NCBI GenBank assembly: GCA_965602635.1
Contig: CBFCZU010000116.1
Location: 1-13,765 of the forward strand
Direction: 5' to 3'
DNA: 13,765 nt
Source of the DNA: CBFCZU01 sp965602635
GTDB taxonomy: Bacteria > Planctomycetota > Phycisphaerae > SM23-33
Positions 7,160 to 13,765 of this stretch are shown one piece after another; the stretch's first letter is position 1; every line of letters begins with the position of its first letter. The position numbers and the translations under genes were made by a program. Under the pieces are notes generated by a model. The model worked only from the letters and a program-made list of their open reading frames with translations. It was not told the DNA's origin and did not search any database.

Positions 7160-8557
7160 ATGGCGCCTGTCAACGTCGGTACCCGCCGGGAATTGCTCGT
7201 GGACGGCCTGCTCATCGACTCCATGCGGGGCGCTCATCTCCAGCTTGCACATCCCGAACGGCGCGAAGTGGCCTTCGAGGCAGACGCCCCGTGGGAGGGA
7301 TCCGCCTTCTTCCCATGCAGCATGGTCGAGCAGGACGGGCGCGTACTGCTCTACTACCGCGCAGCCATCCCTGACATGAAGGACGAGAACATCTCGGTCA
7401 TGGCGCTGGCCGAGAGCCGCGACGGAGGCAGATCCTTCACCCGCCCACGGCTCGGGGTGTGCGAGTTCCGCGGCAGCAAGGACAACAACATTCTCCAGCA
7501 GGGCAGGACGCCCGGCATACCGCCGGCCTTCATCGACGGCAACCCCGCCTGCCCGCCTGAAGCGCGGTACAAGGGGTTGGACATCGAGGTCACCAGCGAG
7601 CATTCGTGGCTGTTTGCCATGTGCTCGGCCGATGGGATCGGCTGGCGGCGGATGCAGGACGAGCACCTGGATATGCCGGGCGCGTTTGACACCATCAACA
7701 CCGCCTTCTGGGACGCCCAGGCCGACTGCTATCGCTGCTACACGCGGTTCTACAACCCGGCCGTCAGGAGCAACGGCAAGGACGCCCGCGCGATCCAGAC
7801 GTCCACCTCCGGTGACTTCATCCACTGGACGCCGCCGGTGCCTCTGGAGTACGCCGACGGCGACGCGAGCATGCAGTTGTACACGAACGGCATCCAGCCG
7901 TGCCCCGGCGCGGAGCATATTTACGTCGGCTTCCCCAACCGTTACGTGGAAGAGCGGAACAAGGCCGCCGACGCCCCGCCCGAGACGCGGGGCGTGGGGT
8001 TCTGGGGGATGAACGATGCCCTCTTCATGGCCAGCCGCGACGGCCTGCGCTGGTGCCGGTACGGCGAGGCCTGGGTGCGGCCGGGGCTCGACCCGGGGAA
8101 CTGGACGCATCGCAACAACTACCCGGCCTGGCACATCATTGAAGCCTCGCCGGATGAATGGTCCATGCTCATCACCGAGCACTACATGCAGGACGACGGA
8201 TCGCCCGGGCGGGTCCGCCGCCTCTCCATTCGCCCCTGGGGGTTCGTCTCGGTGCACGCCGGATTCGACGCCGGCGAGATGCTCACCAAGCCGCTGGTGT
8301 TCGGCGGGCGGGCGCTGCACCTGAACTACTCGACCTCCGCCGCGGGGGCGGTGCAGGTGGAGGTGCAGGACAATGACGGCCGGGCCGTCGCCGGCTTCGG
8401 CCTGGATGACATGGAACTGCTCTTCGGGGACGAGCTGGATGCCGCTGTCAGGTGGCGTGGCGGCGACCTGGGCCTCCTGGCGGGCAAGCCGCTGCGGCTG
8501 AGGTTCCTGCTCAAGGACGCCGACCTGTTCGCGCTGCGGTTCGGCGACGTGGCATAG
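7160..8557 (+). CDS. five-bladed beta-propeller glycosidase-like protein, GH32/GH43-like (465 aa)
   Basis: The ATG at 7160 follows AGGAG (7147-7151) by 8 nt. There is no signal peptide. The protein carries repeated blade motifs of the form S-x-D-G-x-x-W: ESRDGGRSF (85-93), SADGIGWRRM (156-165), STSGDFIHW (215-223) and SRDGLRWCR (292-300). These repeats and the length point to a five-bladed propeller of the GH32/GH43/GH62 type. The C-terminal part (about 376-465) is a beta-rich module ending in LKDADLFALRF, a pattern I associate with planctomycete GH32-like proteins. A catalytic acid set cannot be assigned by eye; D184, D286 and E340 are only candidates. The enzyme could be a fructosidase- or glycosidase-like protein, or a phosphorylase of the GH130 type. 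It lies 65 nt after the transglutaminase gene and converges on the DUF4091-type gene. Confidence 0.78.
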   Translation: MAPVNVGTRRELLVDGLLIDSMRGAHLQLAHPERREVAFEADAPWEGSAFFPCSMVEQDGRVLLYYRAAIPDMKDENISVMALAESRDGGRSFTRPRLGVCEFRGSKDNNILQQGRTPGIPPAFIDGNPACPPEARYKGLDIEVTSEHSWLFAMCSADGIGWRRMQDEHLDMPGAFDTINTAFWDAQADCYRCYTRFYNPAVRSNGKDARAIQTSTSGDFIHWTPPVPLEYADGDASMQLYTNGIQPCPGAEHIYVGFPNRYVEERNKAADAPPETRGVGFWGMNDALFMASRDGLRWCRYGEAWVRPGLDPGNWTHRNNYPAWHIIEASPDEWSMLITEHYMQDDGSPGRVRRLSIRPWGFVSVHAGFDAGEMLTKPLVFGGRALHLNYSTSAAGAVQVEVQDNDGRAVAGFGLDDMELLFGDELDAAVRWRGGDLGLLAGKPLRLRFLLKDADLFALRFGDVA

Positions 8558-8576
8558 GCACAGACGAGAGGGGACT

Positions 8577-11222
8577 TCACCTCAGCCTGGCGGCGACCTC
8601 CGCGGCGACGGCGAACAACTCCTCGCCGCGCCGGTCGAAGCCCGAGCTGAAGTAGTAGAGCCAGTTGATGTCGGCCCCGCTGCGCGTCCGGAGCAGGGCG
8701 GCGATGCGCTCGTCGAGGATCTTCCGTGCCCTGGCGGCCAGCGCGTCGCCGAGGGTGGCGCGGGCGGCGGCGTCGGTCAGTGCCCGCTCGACGAAGATCT
8801 TGGCCTCCGCCTCCTGGGCGCCCTCGCGGATCATCTCGAAGCGGACGGTGGCCACCGGCCCGTCGGGCCCCGGCCAGAGGACGTAGGCGCTGGAATTGGC
8901 CAGGGTCAACTGCGCCCACGAGCTGATGGGGTAGCGCGTCAGGATCGGCCCGAGCCGGTTGTACCGCGCCGGTATCAGGTCCCAGAAGTCGGCGCCCATT
9001 CGCCCGAAGCCGTGAATGCCCGCCGACTGGGCGCCCTCGAGCACAAGGCGATACCGCGCCGGCGGTGCCTCGGTGCGAATCGTGCCGACGGTGCTGCTGC
9101 CGGCGCGGGGGAAGGTCACCCGCCGGAAAGCGCTCTGCCATCCGTACAGCCGTTTCGTGGCCGGGTCCGGCGCCCTCGGGGAGCCCCAGACGTCCGCCAG
9201 GTAGCCCACCGGCTGGCCGTGCAGCTTGCTCGCCCGGGCGTGCGAGTGCACCACCCATGGCACGTCCGGGGCGATCGCCCGCAGGTCCTCCACGGCCGCC
9301 TTGCTCGGGCGCTTGTCGCCGGCGACGCCGAACATCATGGACCCCCTCAGCTTGTGCTCGCCCAGGATCGCGGCGATGCCGTCAACCACCGGTTTCCAGA
9401 AGCCGCGGATCTCCTTGCTGCCCCAGCTCGGCCCCTCGGCCTCGGCCAGCTTGCCCGTGGCCGGGTCAAGGACCGTGTAGAGCATGCCCTGGCCCTGGCG
9501 CTCGGGGTGGCCAAGGTAGCTGCTGCCGGTGTGCGGCTCCCAGAGGTACAGGCAGACGACCGGGGGCTTCTTGAGGTGCCGGGCGGCGGCCGCGACGTAC
9601 TTGCGGACAATGCCGAAGTCATGCTTGTACGACCCGTCCGCCTGGCGGATCCAACGGACCATCGAGTGCTCGTTGCCAAAATGCGTCCGGCGAAGCAACG
9701 GAAGGAACACGACCTTGTCGCCCACCTGGCCCAACAGCGCGAAGGACTTGTCGATCAGCGCCCAGTGGCGCCGCGACCACAACGCCGGCGCCTCGGCGGC
9801 CTGCGTCTTGTACTGCATCGCCAGCGAGTGCGGCGACTGGACCAGTCCGACGTGGCAGGCGAAGTCGGCGGGGTCGGGCGCCGTCCAGGCGTGGACCTTG
9901 AGCTTCACGGCCGCGGGGATAGGCTCACGGCCTGCGGCAGTCACGGTGAGCGTGCCGGTGTAGCTGCCCGCGGCGGCGTCGCGCGGCACACGGACGGTCA
10001 ACCAGATCGGCAGCGTCACCCCGCCGGCGCCCTTGGGCGGGTCGAGCTTCGGCGGGGGGCTCTCGCCCAGGCCCTCGAACCGGCGGACGCCGCGCGAATA
10101 CCTGGCCGCGGCATGCCAGTCGGCCACTCGCCCGACGAGGCCGTAGCGAACCTGGCACGCCCCGGGGGGGATCGCCCGGCCACCGGTGGCCGGCGTCAGC
10201 GCGCTGACCCGGGCCTTGACCCCCGCCACCGGCCCGTCGCAGCCGAGGACGACCTGCCCGCTGTGGGCCCCGTTCCGCACGCCGACGATCGACACCGGCC
10301 CCAGCGGCTCGCACGGGTCGCCGTAGTCCGGCACGTGCACGCTGCTCGCGACCGGGTGGTTCCACACCTGCCAGCCGGCCCGGCGGGCGACGCTGCACGC
10401 GACGGCGGCGTCGGGCCCGGCGGTCAGGCGGAAGTCCGCCAGCGCGAGCATCGCCCACCAGCAGTAGCTCTTGGCGTGCCGCTCGGGCTTGCCCGTCAGC
10501 AGCACCTCGGCGGTGGGCGCGCGGTGCAGCTCGACGGCCACCACGTTCACGCCCTTCCGCAGCAGCTCCGCCGGCACGCGGACGCCCGCGAGAGTGCGGC
10601 GGCGGAGGGCGAACCGGTCGGCGTAGGTCTTCGGGTCGCCGAAGCCCTGCCGCAGCACGAACCCCTTCGGGTTTACGTAGGCCTCCTTGGGGTAGTCCTC
10701 GGCGCAGGTCAGCGGGTCGAGCTTGCCATCGGGCAGGTTCGCCCGGGCGACCTCCTTGCCGTTGACGTACACGACGGCCCCGCCGCGAAAGGCCAGCGAC
10801 AGGGCCATCTCGCCGCAGCGGTCCGGGTCGGCGACGTCGAACTTCCCGCGGAGGGCCAGCAGGGCGATCTCGCGCGTGCCGGCGGGTATCGGCCCGCGGA
10901 ACCTCGGCCAGGCCGAGTCGTCGAAGTCGGCGTCCCGCCAGCCGGCCGGGGGCAGCGGCGTGCAGACCGGCGCGACCTCGACGGGCTCCTTGCGGCGTCC
11001 CCACCCGACCCCCCGGCCGCCGCGGCGGGTGAAGGCCGAGTCACGCAGCACCAGCTCGCCCGTCGCCAGTCGGGCCTTCTCGGATGCCCACGTCGCGTGG
11101 CACCGCCAGTAGCTGCGCACGTTGAGGACGGTCTTGCCCGTTGACGGGCCCGACTTCCCCTCCGCCCCCGCTAACGGCGCCGCCAGCACGGCGGCCAACA
11201 TCAGCACGTAGTGTCTCGTCAT
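8577..11222 (-). CDS. secreted DUF4091-type glycoside hydrolase-like protein (881 aa)
   Basis: The ATG is at 11222-11220 and the stop TGA at 8579-8577. AGGAG at 11235-11231 lies 8 nt upstream of the start. Residues 1-20 form a signal peptide ending in LAGA. Residues about 85-260 form a jelly-roll, galactose-binding-like domain (WRDADFDDSAW, then VVYVNGKEVARANLPDG), as found at the N-termini of many sugar-active proteins. Residues 405-446 (LTVRVPRDAAAGSYTGTLTV) match the small beta domain that precedes DUF4091 barrels. The barrel follows, and VRFEMIREGAQEAEAKIF (793-810) is the usual closing motif. It is probably periplasmic or surface-bound and acts on a polysaccharide or glycan of unknown structure. 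An acidic pair is visible in LWEPH (E562), a possible acid/base. The stop lies only 19 nt from the convergent propeller gene. Confidence 0.88.
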   Translation of the reverse strand: MTRHYVLMLAAVLAAPLAGAEGKSGPSTGKTVLNVRSYWRCHATWASEKARLATGELVLRDSAFTRRGGRGVGWGRRKEPVEVAPVCTPLPPAGWRDADFDDSAWPRFRGPIPAGTREIALLALRGKFDVADPDRCGEMALSLAFRGGAVVYVNGKEVARANLPDGKLDPLTCAEDYPKEAYVNPKGFVLRQGFGDPKTYADRFALRRRTLAGVRVPAELLRKGVNVVAVELHRAPTAEVLLTGKPERHAKSYCWWAMLALADFRLTAGPDAAVACSVARRAGWQVWNHPVASSVHVPDYGDPCEPLGPVSIVGVRNGAHSGQVVLGCDGPVAGVKARVSALTPATGGRAIPPGACQVRYGLVGRVADWHAAARYSRGVRRFEGLGESPPPKLDPPKGAGGVTLPIWLTVRVPRDAAAGSYTGTLTVTAAGREPIPAAVKLKVHAWTAPDPADFACHVGLVQSPHSLAMQYKTQAAEAPALWSRRHWALIDKSFALLGQVGDKVVFLPLLRRTHFGNEHSMVRWIRQADGSYKHDFGIVRKYVAAAARHLKKPPVVCLYLWEPHTGSSYLGHPERQGQGMLYTVLDPATGKLAEAEGPSWGSKEIRGFWKPVVDGIAAILGEHKLRGSMMFGVAGDKRPSKAAVEDLRAIAPDVPWVVHSHARASKLHGQPVGYLADVWGSPRAPDPATKRLYGWQSAFRRVTFPRAGSSTVGTIRTEAPPARYRLVLEGAQSAGIHGFGRMGADFWDLIPARYNRLGPILTRYPISSWAQLTLANSSAYVLWPGPDGPVATVRFEMIREGAQEAEAKIFVERALTDAAARATLGDALAARARKILDERIAALLRTRSGADINWLYYFSSGFDRRGEELFAVAAEVAARLR

Positions 11223-11239
11223 CCGCTGAACTCCTGATG

Positions 11240-11259
11240 CGCGATCTCTTGTCGCGATC
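11240..11259. repeat. direct repeat CGCGATC x2, 13-bp period
   Basis: CGCGATC occurs at 11240-11246 and 11253-11259, between the minus-strand -10 box and the ATG of the 881-residue gene. Its position suits an operator or leader element, but two copies of 7 bp can also occur by chance. Confidence 0.25.
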
Positions 11260-11269
11260 GTCCAGGGGC

Positions 11270-11298
11270 ATTATCCCTCCGACGCGGCGAAAGGCCAA
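11270..11298 (-). promoter_or_regulatory. sigma70-type promoter of the 881-aa DUF4091-type gene
   Basis: On the minus strand TTGGCC (11298-11293) is followed after exactly 17 nt by GATAAT (11275-11270). The -35 matches four of six and the -10 five of six. Transcription would start near 11263, giving a leader of about 40 nt before the ATG at 11222. This is the clearest promoter in the window. Confidence 0.6.
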
Positions 11299-11395
11299 GC
11301 GGTCGGCGCCGCGCCGGAAAGGGCTTGCGGCATCGTCGCAACAAGCGAGAATCAACGCCCAAAGGCCCGCGCCGGCCGTGGGCCGAGGAGACACG

Positions 11396-11704
11396 ATGAT
11401 CTTTTACGTCGTCACTGACACCGCCCGGCAGTACCGCAAGAGCACGACCTGGTTCACCATCAAGCACGTCCTGGTCCAGGAATCTCACGCCTGGGAGGTC
11501 AAGTCGCTGGGGCGCCGCCTGCGGCTGCTGGCCAGCTCCGACACCTGCCGGGTGCAGGCCTTCGTGCATCGCAGCAGGCCGATCTACGGCGTGCAGTTCC
11601 ACCCCGAGCAGGCCAGCGAGAACTGCCCCGACGGCTTCAAGGTGCTCCGCAACTTCTTCCGCCTGGCCCGGGCCTGCCGCAAGGGCGACAAGGCGAGGCG
11701 GTGA
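11396..11704 (+). CDS. internally deleted class I glutamine amidotransferase, likely non-functional remnant (102 aa)
   Basis: The ATG at 11396 lies 5 nt after GAGGAG (11385-11390). The first about 25 residues (MIFYVVTDTARQYRK and following) resemble the first strand of planctomycete class I amidotransferase-like proteins. The frame then passes directly into HAWEVKSLGRRLRLLAS and RPIYGVQFHPEQ, the C-terminal third of that family with the catalytic His and Glu. The middle of roughly 120 residues, which should hold the G-x-C-G-G-H nucleophile elbow, is absent without a frameshift. Full-length relatives are about 220-240 residues. It therefore cannot hydrolyse glutamine by the known mechanism and is either a decaying gene or a repurposed fragment. 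The reading frame and its ribosome-binding site are intact. It is divergent from the DUF4091-type gene and lies 72 nt before the GH42-like gene. Confidence 0.7.
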   Translation: MIFYVVTDTARQYRKSTTWFTIKHVLVQESHAWEVKSLGRRLRLLASSDTCRVQAFVHRSRPIYGVQFHPEQASENCPDGFKVLRNFFRLARACRKGDKARR

Positions 11705-11714
11705 CTGACGGCCC

Positions 11715-11762
11715 GCTTGTCTCGCCGCCCCTGAAGTGCTACCGTCGCGACAAGCCTTTTTT
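11715..11762 (+). terminator. inverted repeat plus T6, terminator-like, after the amidotransferase remnant
   Basis: GCTTGTC (11715-11721) and GACAAGC (11749-11755) form a perfect 7-bp stem with a 27-nt loop, 10 nt after the stop, followed at once by C and six T (11757-11762). The same arms overlap a candidate promoter for the next gene. The long loop weakens the terminator reading. Confidence 0.4.
11717..11745 (+). promoter_or_regulatory. candidate promoter for the GH42-like gene
   Basis: TTGTCT (11717-11722, four of six to TTGACA) is followed after 17 nt by TACCGT (11740-11745, three of six to TATAAT). Transcription would start near 11752, leaving a leader of about 25 nt that contains six T and the AGGAG at 11766-11770. 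Confidence 0.4.
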
Positions 11763-11776
11763 GCCAGGAGACCCGA

Positions 11777-13648
11777 ATGGCCATCACGAATCAGACCGGC
11801 ACCGGCGCGAGCATGCCCGACTGGGCCAAGACGCATAACCTGCGAATCAGCTTCCACTACTCCGGCCCGAGCGAGGTGGGCAAGGCCATCATGAGCTACT
11901 GGTGGCAGCGGGCGGAGTTCTCCCTGGAGTACCTTCATCGCCGCATCCGCGAGTACGACGTCAACCAGGCCGAGATCATGCAGGCCGCGGGCGCCAACGC
12001 CGGCTGCCTGGTCTGGTCCACCGGCTGGTCGCTGGCCAACGACGCCTATCACTGGCAGCTCGTGCGGCAGCGCCTCGCCGAGTACAAAGAGCGGGGCATG
12101 CACTGCCTCGTGTACATCTCCCTGACCAACTGCTTCTGGAAGGAGATGTTCGAGACCGAGCCCGACTGCAAGGACTGGCGCCAGGTCGCCCACGACGGCG
12201 GCTTCGTCCCGTACAGCGCGATCCCCTACTCCGGCGAGATCACGCGCTACCTGATGTGCGTCAACAATCCGAACTGGCGGGCGTATCAGAAGCAGCGCGT
12301 CCAGGCCGCCCTCGAGGGCGGTGCCGACGGGTTCTTCTGGGACAACAACTTCAGCCGCTGCCACTGCGACATCTGCCAGGACAAGTTCCGCGCCTTCACG
12401 AAGCAGCGCCTCGGCGAGGCGCACGACCTGCCCGAGCCGCTCAAGGCCGAGCCGCCGTCCAAGGAGGACCTGCTCCGCGCCCGCGAGGTCGTCTTCGACT
12501 GGGTCCCGCTGAGTCACCCGAAGGCCCGCGTGTACCTGGCGATGAACCAGTTCCGCTACCTGAGCCTCCTCGACATCCTCACCGAGTTGCGGGCCTTCGC
12601 CGAGTCGATCAGGCCCGACGTGATCTGGTCGAACAACGGGCACCTCTGCCACAGCATATACGACTCGGCCAACATGCCCCTCAGCGAGGACAACCTGGAC
12701 ATCGGCTACGACGCCGACACGGGCGTGCTCAAGACCAACGCCGGCATCTTGCGCTACCTCTACGAGGAGTGCGGTCGCGACTCGACGGTCATCATGACCT
12801 CCAGCCATCCGGAGAACTTCGCCTACGGCTGCACGAGCACGGGCATGCGCGACCCGGAGCTCAGCGCGTTCCTGGAGAGCAATGCCCGCCTGTTCGAGTC
12901 GCCCCAGAGCCCCGCCCGCGTCGCGGTCGTCTGCGCGGAGATGAACTACATCCGCAGCCGGATGCGCTGGTTCGACAACCTCGCCCGGCACAACCTGCTC
13001 TTCGACGCGATCCCCGTCCACAGGCTCGAGAAGTTCGACCTGGACCTCTACGACGTGGTCGTGCTGCGAAGCATCCTGTTCCTCTCGGACGCCGAATGCG
13101 AGCGGCTGCGTCAGTTCGTGGCCGCCGGGGGGACGCTCATCGCCACCAACGACAGCTCCCTGTACGACGAGAACTGGGCGAAGCGCGACGACTACGGCCT
13201 TGCCGACGTCTTCGGAGTCTCGGCCGGGAAGGCCGACAAGCCCCGCCGCGTCGAGAACAGTTTCGGCAAGGGCGTGTCGATCTTTTACGGCGGCGCCGTC
13301 GAGGTGGAGGTCGAAGAGGAGCCCGTCGGAGAGACGGCCGAGGGCATCGCAAGGGACGTCCGCGAGCACGTCACCGACCCGATCATCGAGGTTGACGCCC
13401 CTGGCGGGGTGGTGGTCACGGCGATGTTGACCGCCGACGCGCTGGTGCTTCACGTGATCAACTACGCCGACGCCCCTGCCGAGGGCGTGCGAATCCGCGT
13501 GACGGCCGGCGACCATCCACACTCGGCCGTGCGAGAGGTCGTCGGCCTGGGCGGCGAAGCCCCCGCCGCGACCGACATCGACGCCACCGACGGCCTGGCG
13601 TTCACCCTGGGCAAGGTTGACCGATACGTCGTCGTGGCCGTCGAGTAG
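11777..13648 (+). CDS. GH42-like glycoside hydrolase family protein (623 aa)
   Basis: The ATG at 11777 follows AGGAG (11766-11770) by 6 nt. No signal peptide is present, so the protein should be cytoplasmic. Residues about 20-370 look like a TIM barrel of the hypothetical-glycosyl-hydrolase/GH42 type. GFFWDNN (185-191, D189) ends a core strand, and CHCDIC (195-200) gives a C-x-C-x2-C set like the zinc-binding cysteines of GH42 beta-galactosidases. Residues about 380-510 (YDVVVLRSILFLSDAECERL) match the flavodoxin-like trimerisation domain of GH42. Residues 540-623 form a small beta domain of the kind that ends such enzymes (VLHVINY). It is probably an intracellular glycosidase acting on an imported oligosaccharide; the substrate is unknown. 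It lies 72 nt after the amidotransferase remnant and has its own candidate promoter. Confidence 0.82.
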   Translation: MAITNQTGTGASMPDWAKTHNLRISFHYSGPSEVGKAIMSYWWQRAEFSLEYLHRRIREYDVNQAEIMQAAGANAGCLVWSTGWSLANDAYHWQLVRQRLAEYKERGMHCLVYISLTNCFWKEMFETEPDCKDWRQVAHDGGFVPYSAIPYSGEITRYLMCVNNPNWRAYQKQRVQAALEGGADGFFWDNNFSRCHCDICQDKFRAFTKQRLGEAHDLPEPLKAEPPSKEDLLRAREVVFDWVPLSHPKARVYLAMNQFRYLSLLDILTELRAFAESIRPDVIWSNNGHLCHSIYDSANMPLSEDNLDIGYDADTGVLKTNAGILRYLYEECGRDSTVIMTSSHPENFAYGCTSTGMRDPELSAFLESNARLFESPQSPARVAVVCAEMNYIRSRMRWFDNLARHNLLFDAIPVHRLEKFDLDLYDVVVLRSILFLSDAECERLRQFVAAGGTLIATNDSSLYDENWAKRDDYGLADVFGVSAGKADKPRRVENSFGKGVSIFYGGAVEVEVEEEPVGETAEGIARDVREHVTDPIIEVDAPGGVVVTAMLTADALVLHVINYADAPAEGVRIRVTAGDHPHSAVREVVGLGGEAPAATDIDATDGLAFTLGKVDRYVVVAVE

Positions 13649-13680
13649 GGGCCCAGACGCCCGGCAGCCTGGGAACCGCC

Positions 13681-13765
13681 CGGATCGGGATGGATCGGGG
13701 CGGAAACAAGCGGAACGAAACGGAACGAAACGGAAAGTTTCGGAAAGTTCCGGAACGGAACGGAA
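13681..13765. repeat. 10-bp periodic CGGAA repeat running off the window
   Basis: From 13701 the sequence falls into 10-bp units that each begin with CGGAA: six full units and a half unit at the window edge, with variable second halves such as CGAAA, AGTTT, AGTTC and CGGAA. The two units before it (13681 and 13691) begin CGGAT and TGGAT in the same phase. Within it, CGAAAC (13726-13731) pairs with GTTTCG (13737-13742), and CGGAA (13741-13745) with TTCCG (13748-13752). The repeat starts 32 nt after the GH42-like gene. Confidence 0.65.

Larger units (their letters stand above)
11223..11395. other. divergent intergenic region
   Basis: This 173-bp stretch separates the minus-strand DUF4091-type gene from the plus-strand amidotransferase remnant. 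It contains the minus-strand promoter and, on the plus strand, the weak pair TTGCGG (11325-11330) and GAGAAT (11347-11352) with 16-nt spacing. A plus-strand open frame reaching back to 11141 crosses it but overlaps the opposite gene and has no homology before 11396. Confidence 0.6.

Noticed and set aside
8558..8576. Bidirectional terminator in the convergent 19-bp gap
   Set aside because: The gap has no inverted repeat or T-run.
9012..11144. Plus-strand open frame of 710 codons opposite the DUF4091-type gene
   Set aside because: It lacks a start signal and homology; the minus-strand gene has signal peptide, domains and promoter.
11141..11395. Upstream in-frame extension of the amidotransferase remnant
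   Set aside because: The extension has no homology, overlaps the start of the divergent gene, and the ribosome-binding site is directly before ATG 11396.
11219..13522. Antisense open frame of 767 codons over the GH42-like gene
   Set aside because: It mirrors the codon bias of the GC-rich sense gene, has no ribosome-binding site and its product shows no domain motif.
13649..13680. Terminator directly after the GH42-like gene
   Set aside because: Only a 5-bp CCCAG/CTGGG stem with a 12-nt loop and no T-run is present.
1..13765. tRNA, rRNA, CRISPR array or mobile element
   Set aside because: I saw no cloverleaf-like gene, no spaced identical repeats of CRISPR length, and no transposase or integrase motif on either strand.

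Overview
The window is GC-rich and gene-dense, and it looks like a chromosomal region of a free-living heterotroph, most likely a member of the Planctomycetota (Phycisphaerae-like) or a close relative. Three things suggest this: GC-rich codon usage that leaves long antisense frames open, the large uncharacterised sugar-active proteins, and a membrane protein ending in NPYRSP, which resembles the NPYxSP signature seen in many planctomycete membrane proteins. The assignment is inference; there is no rRNA or other marker gene here.

Layout. Positions 1-953 hold the 3' part of a DUF4091-type glycoside-hydrolase-like gene, followed 16 nt later by a NodB-like polysaccharide deacetylase gene (970-1920). 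A 284-bp gap with hairpins follows, then a two-gene unit: a two-TM membrane protein (2205-2951) and a 4Fe-4S ferredoxin-type protein (3001-3753). A probable promoter leads into an MFS permease (3940-5124), then a secreted transglutaminase-like protein with a C-terminal beta-sandwich (5187-7094) and a five-bladed-propeller GH32/GH43-like protein (7160-8557). These three may be cotranscribed. Convergent to them, on the minus strand, is an 881-residue secreted DUF4091-type protein (11222-8577) with a recognisable sigma70-type promoter. Divergent from it is a 102-residue, internally deleted class I glutamine amidotransferase (11396-11704), then a 623-residue cytoplasmic GH42-like protein (11777-13648). 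The window ends in a 10-bp periodic CGGAA repeat.

How the genes fit together. Two exported proteins (transglutaminase-like and DUF4091-type), a putative sugar permease, a deacetylase and two apparently leaderless glycosidase-like proteins form a plausible carbohydrate or glycoconjugate use locus. No regulator, SusC/D pair, sulfatase or TonB receptor is in view, and the substrate cannot be told from sequence. The membrane protein and ferredoxin genes look unrelated to it. I see no tRNA, rRNA, CRISPR array, transposase or phage gene. The features most worth a second look are the amidotransferase that has lost its nucleophile region, the inverted repeat that serves as either a terminator or a promoter at 11715-11762, and the helically phased repeat at the right edge.
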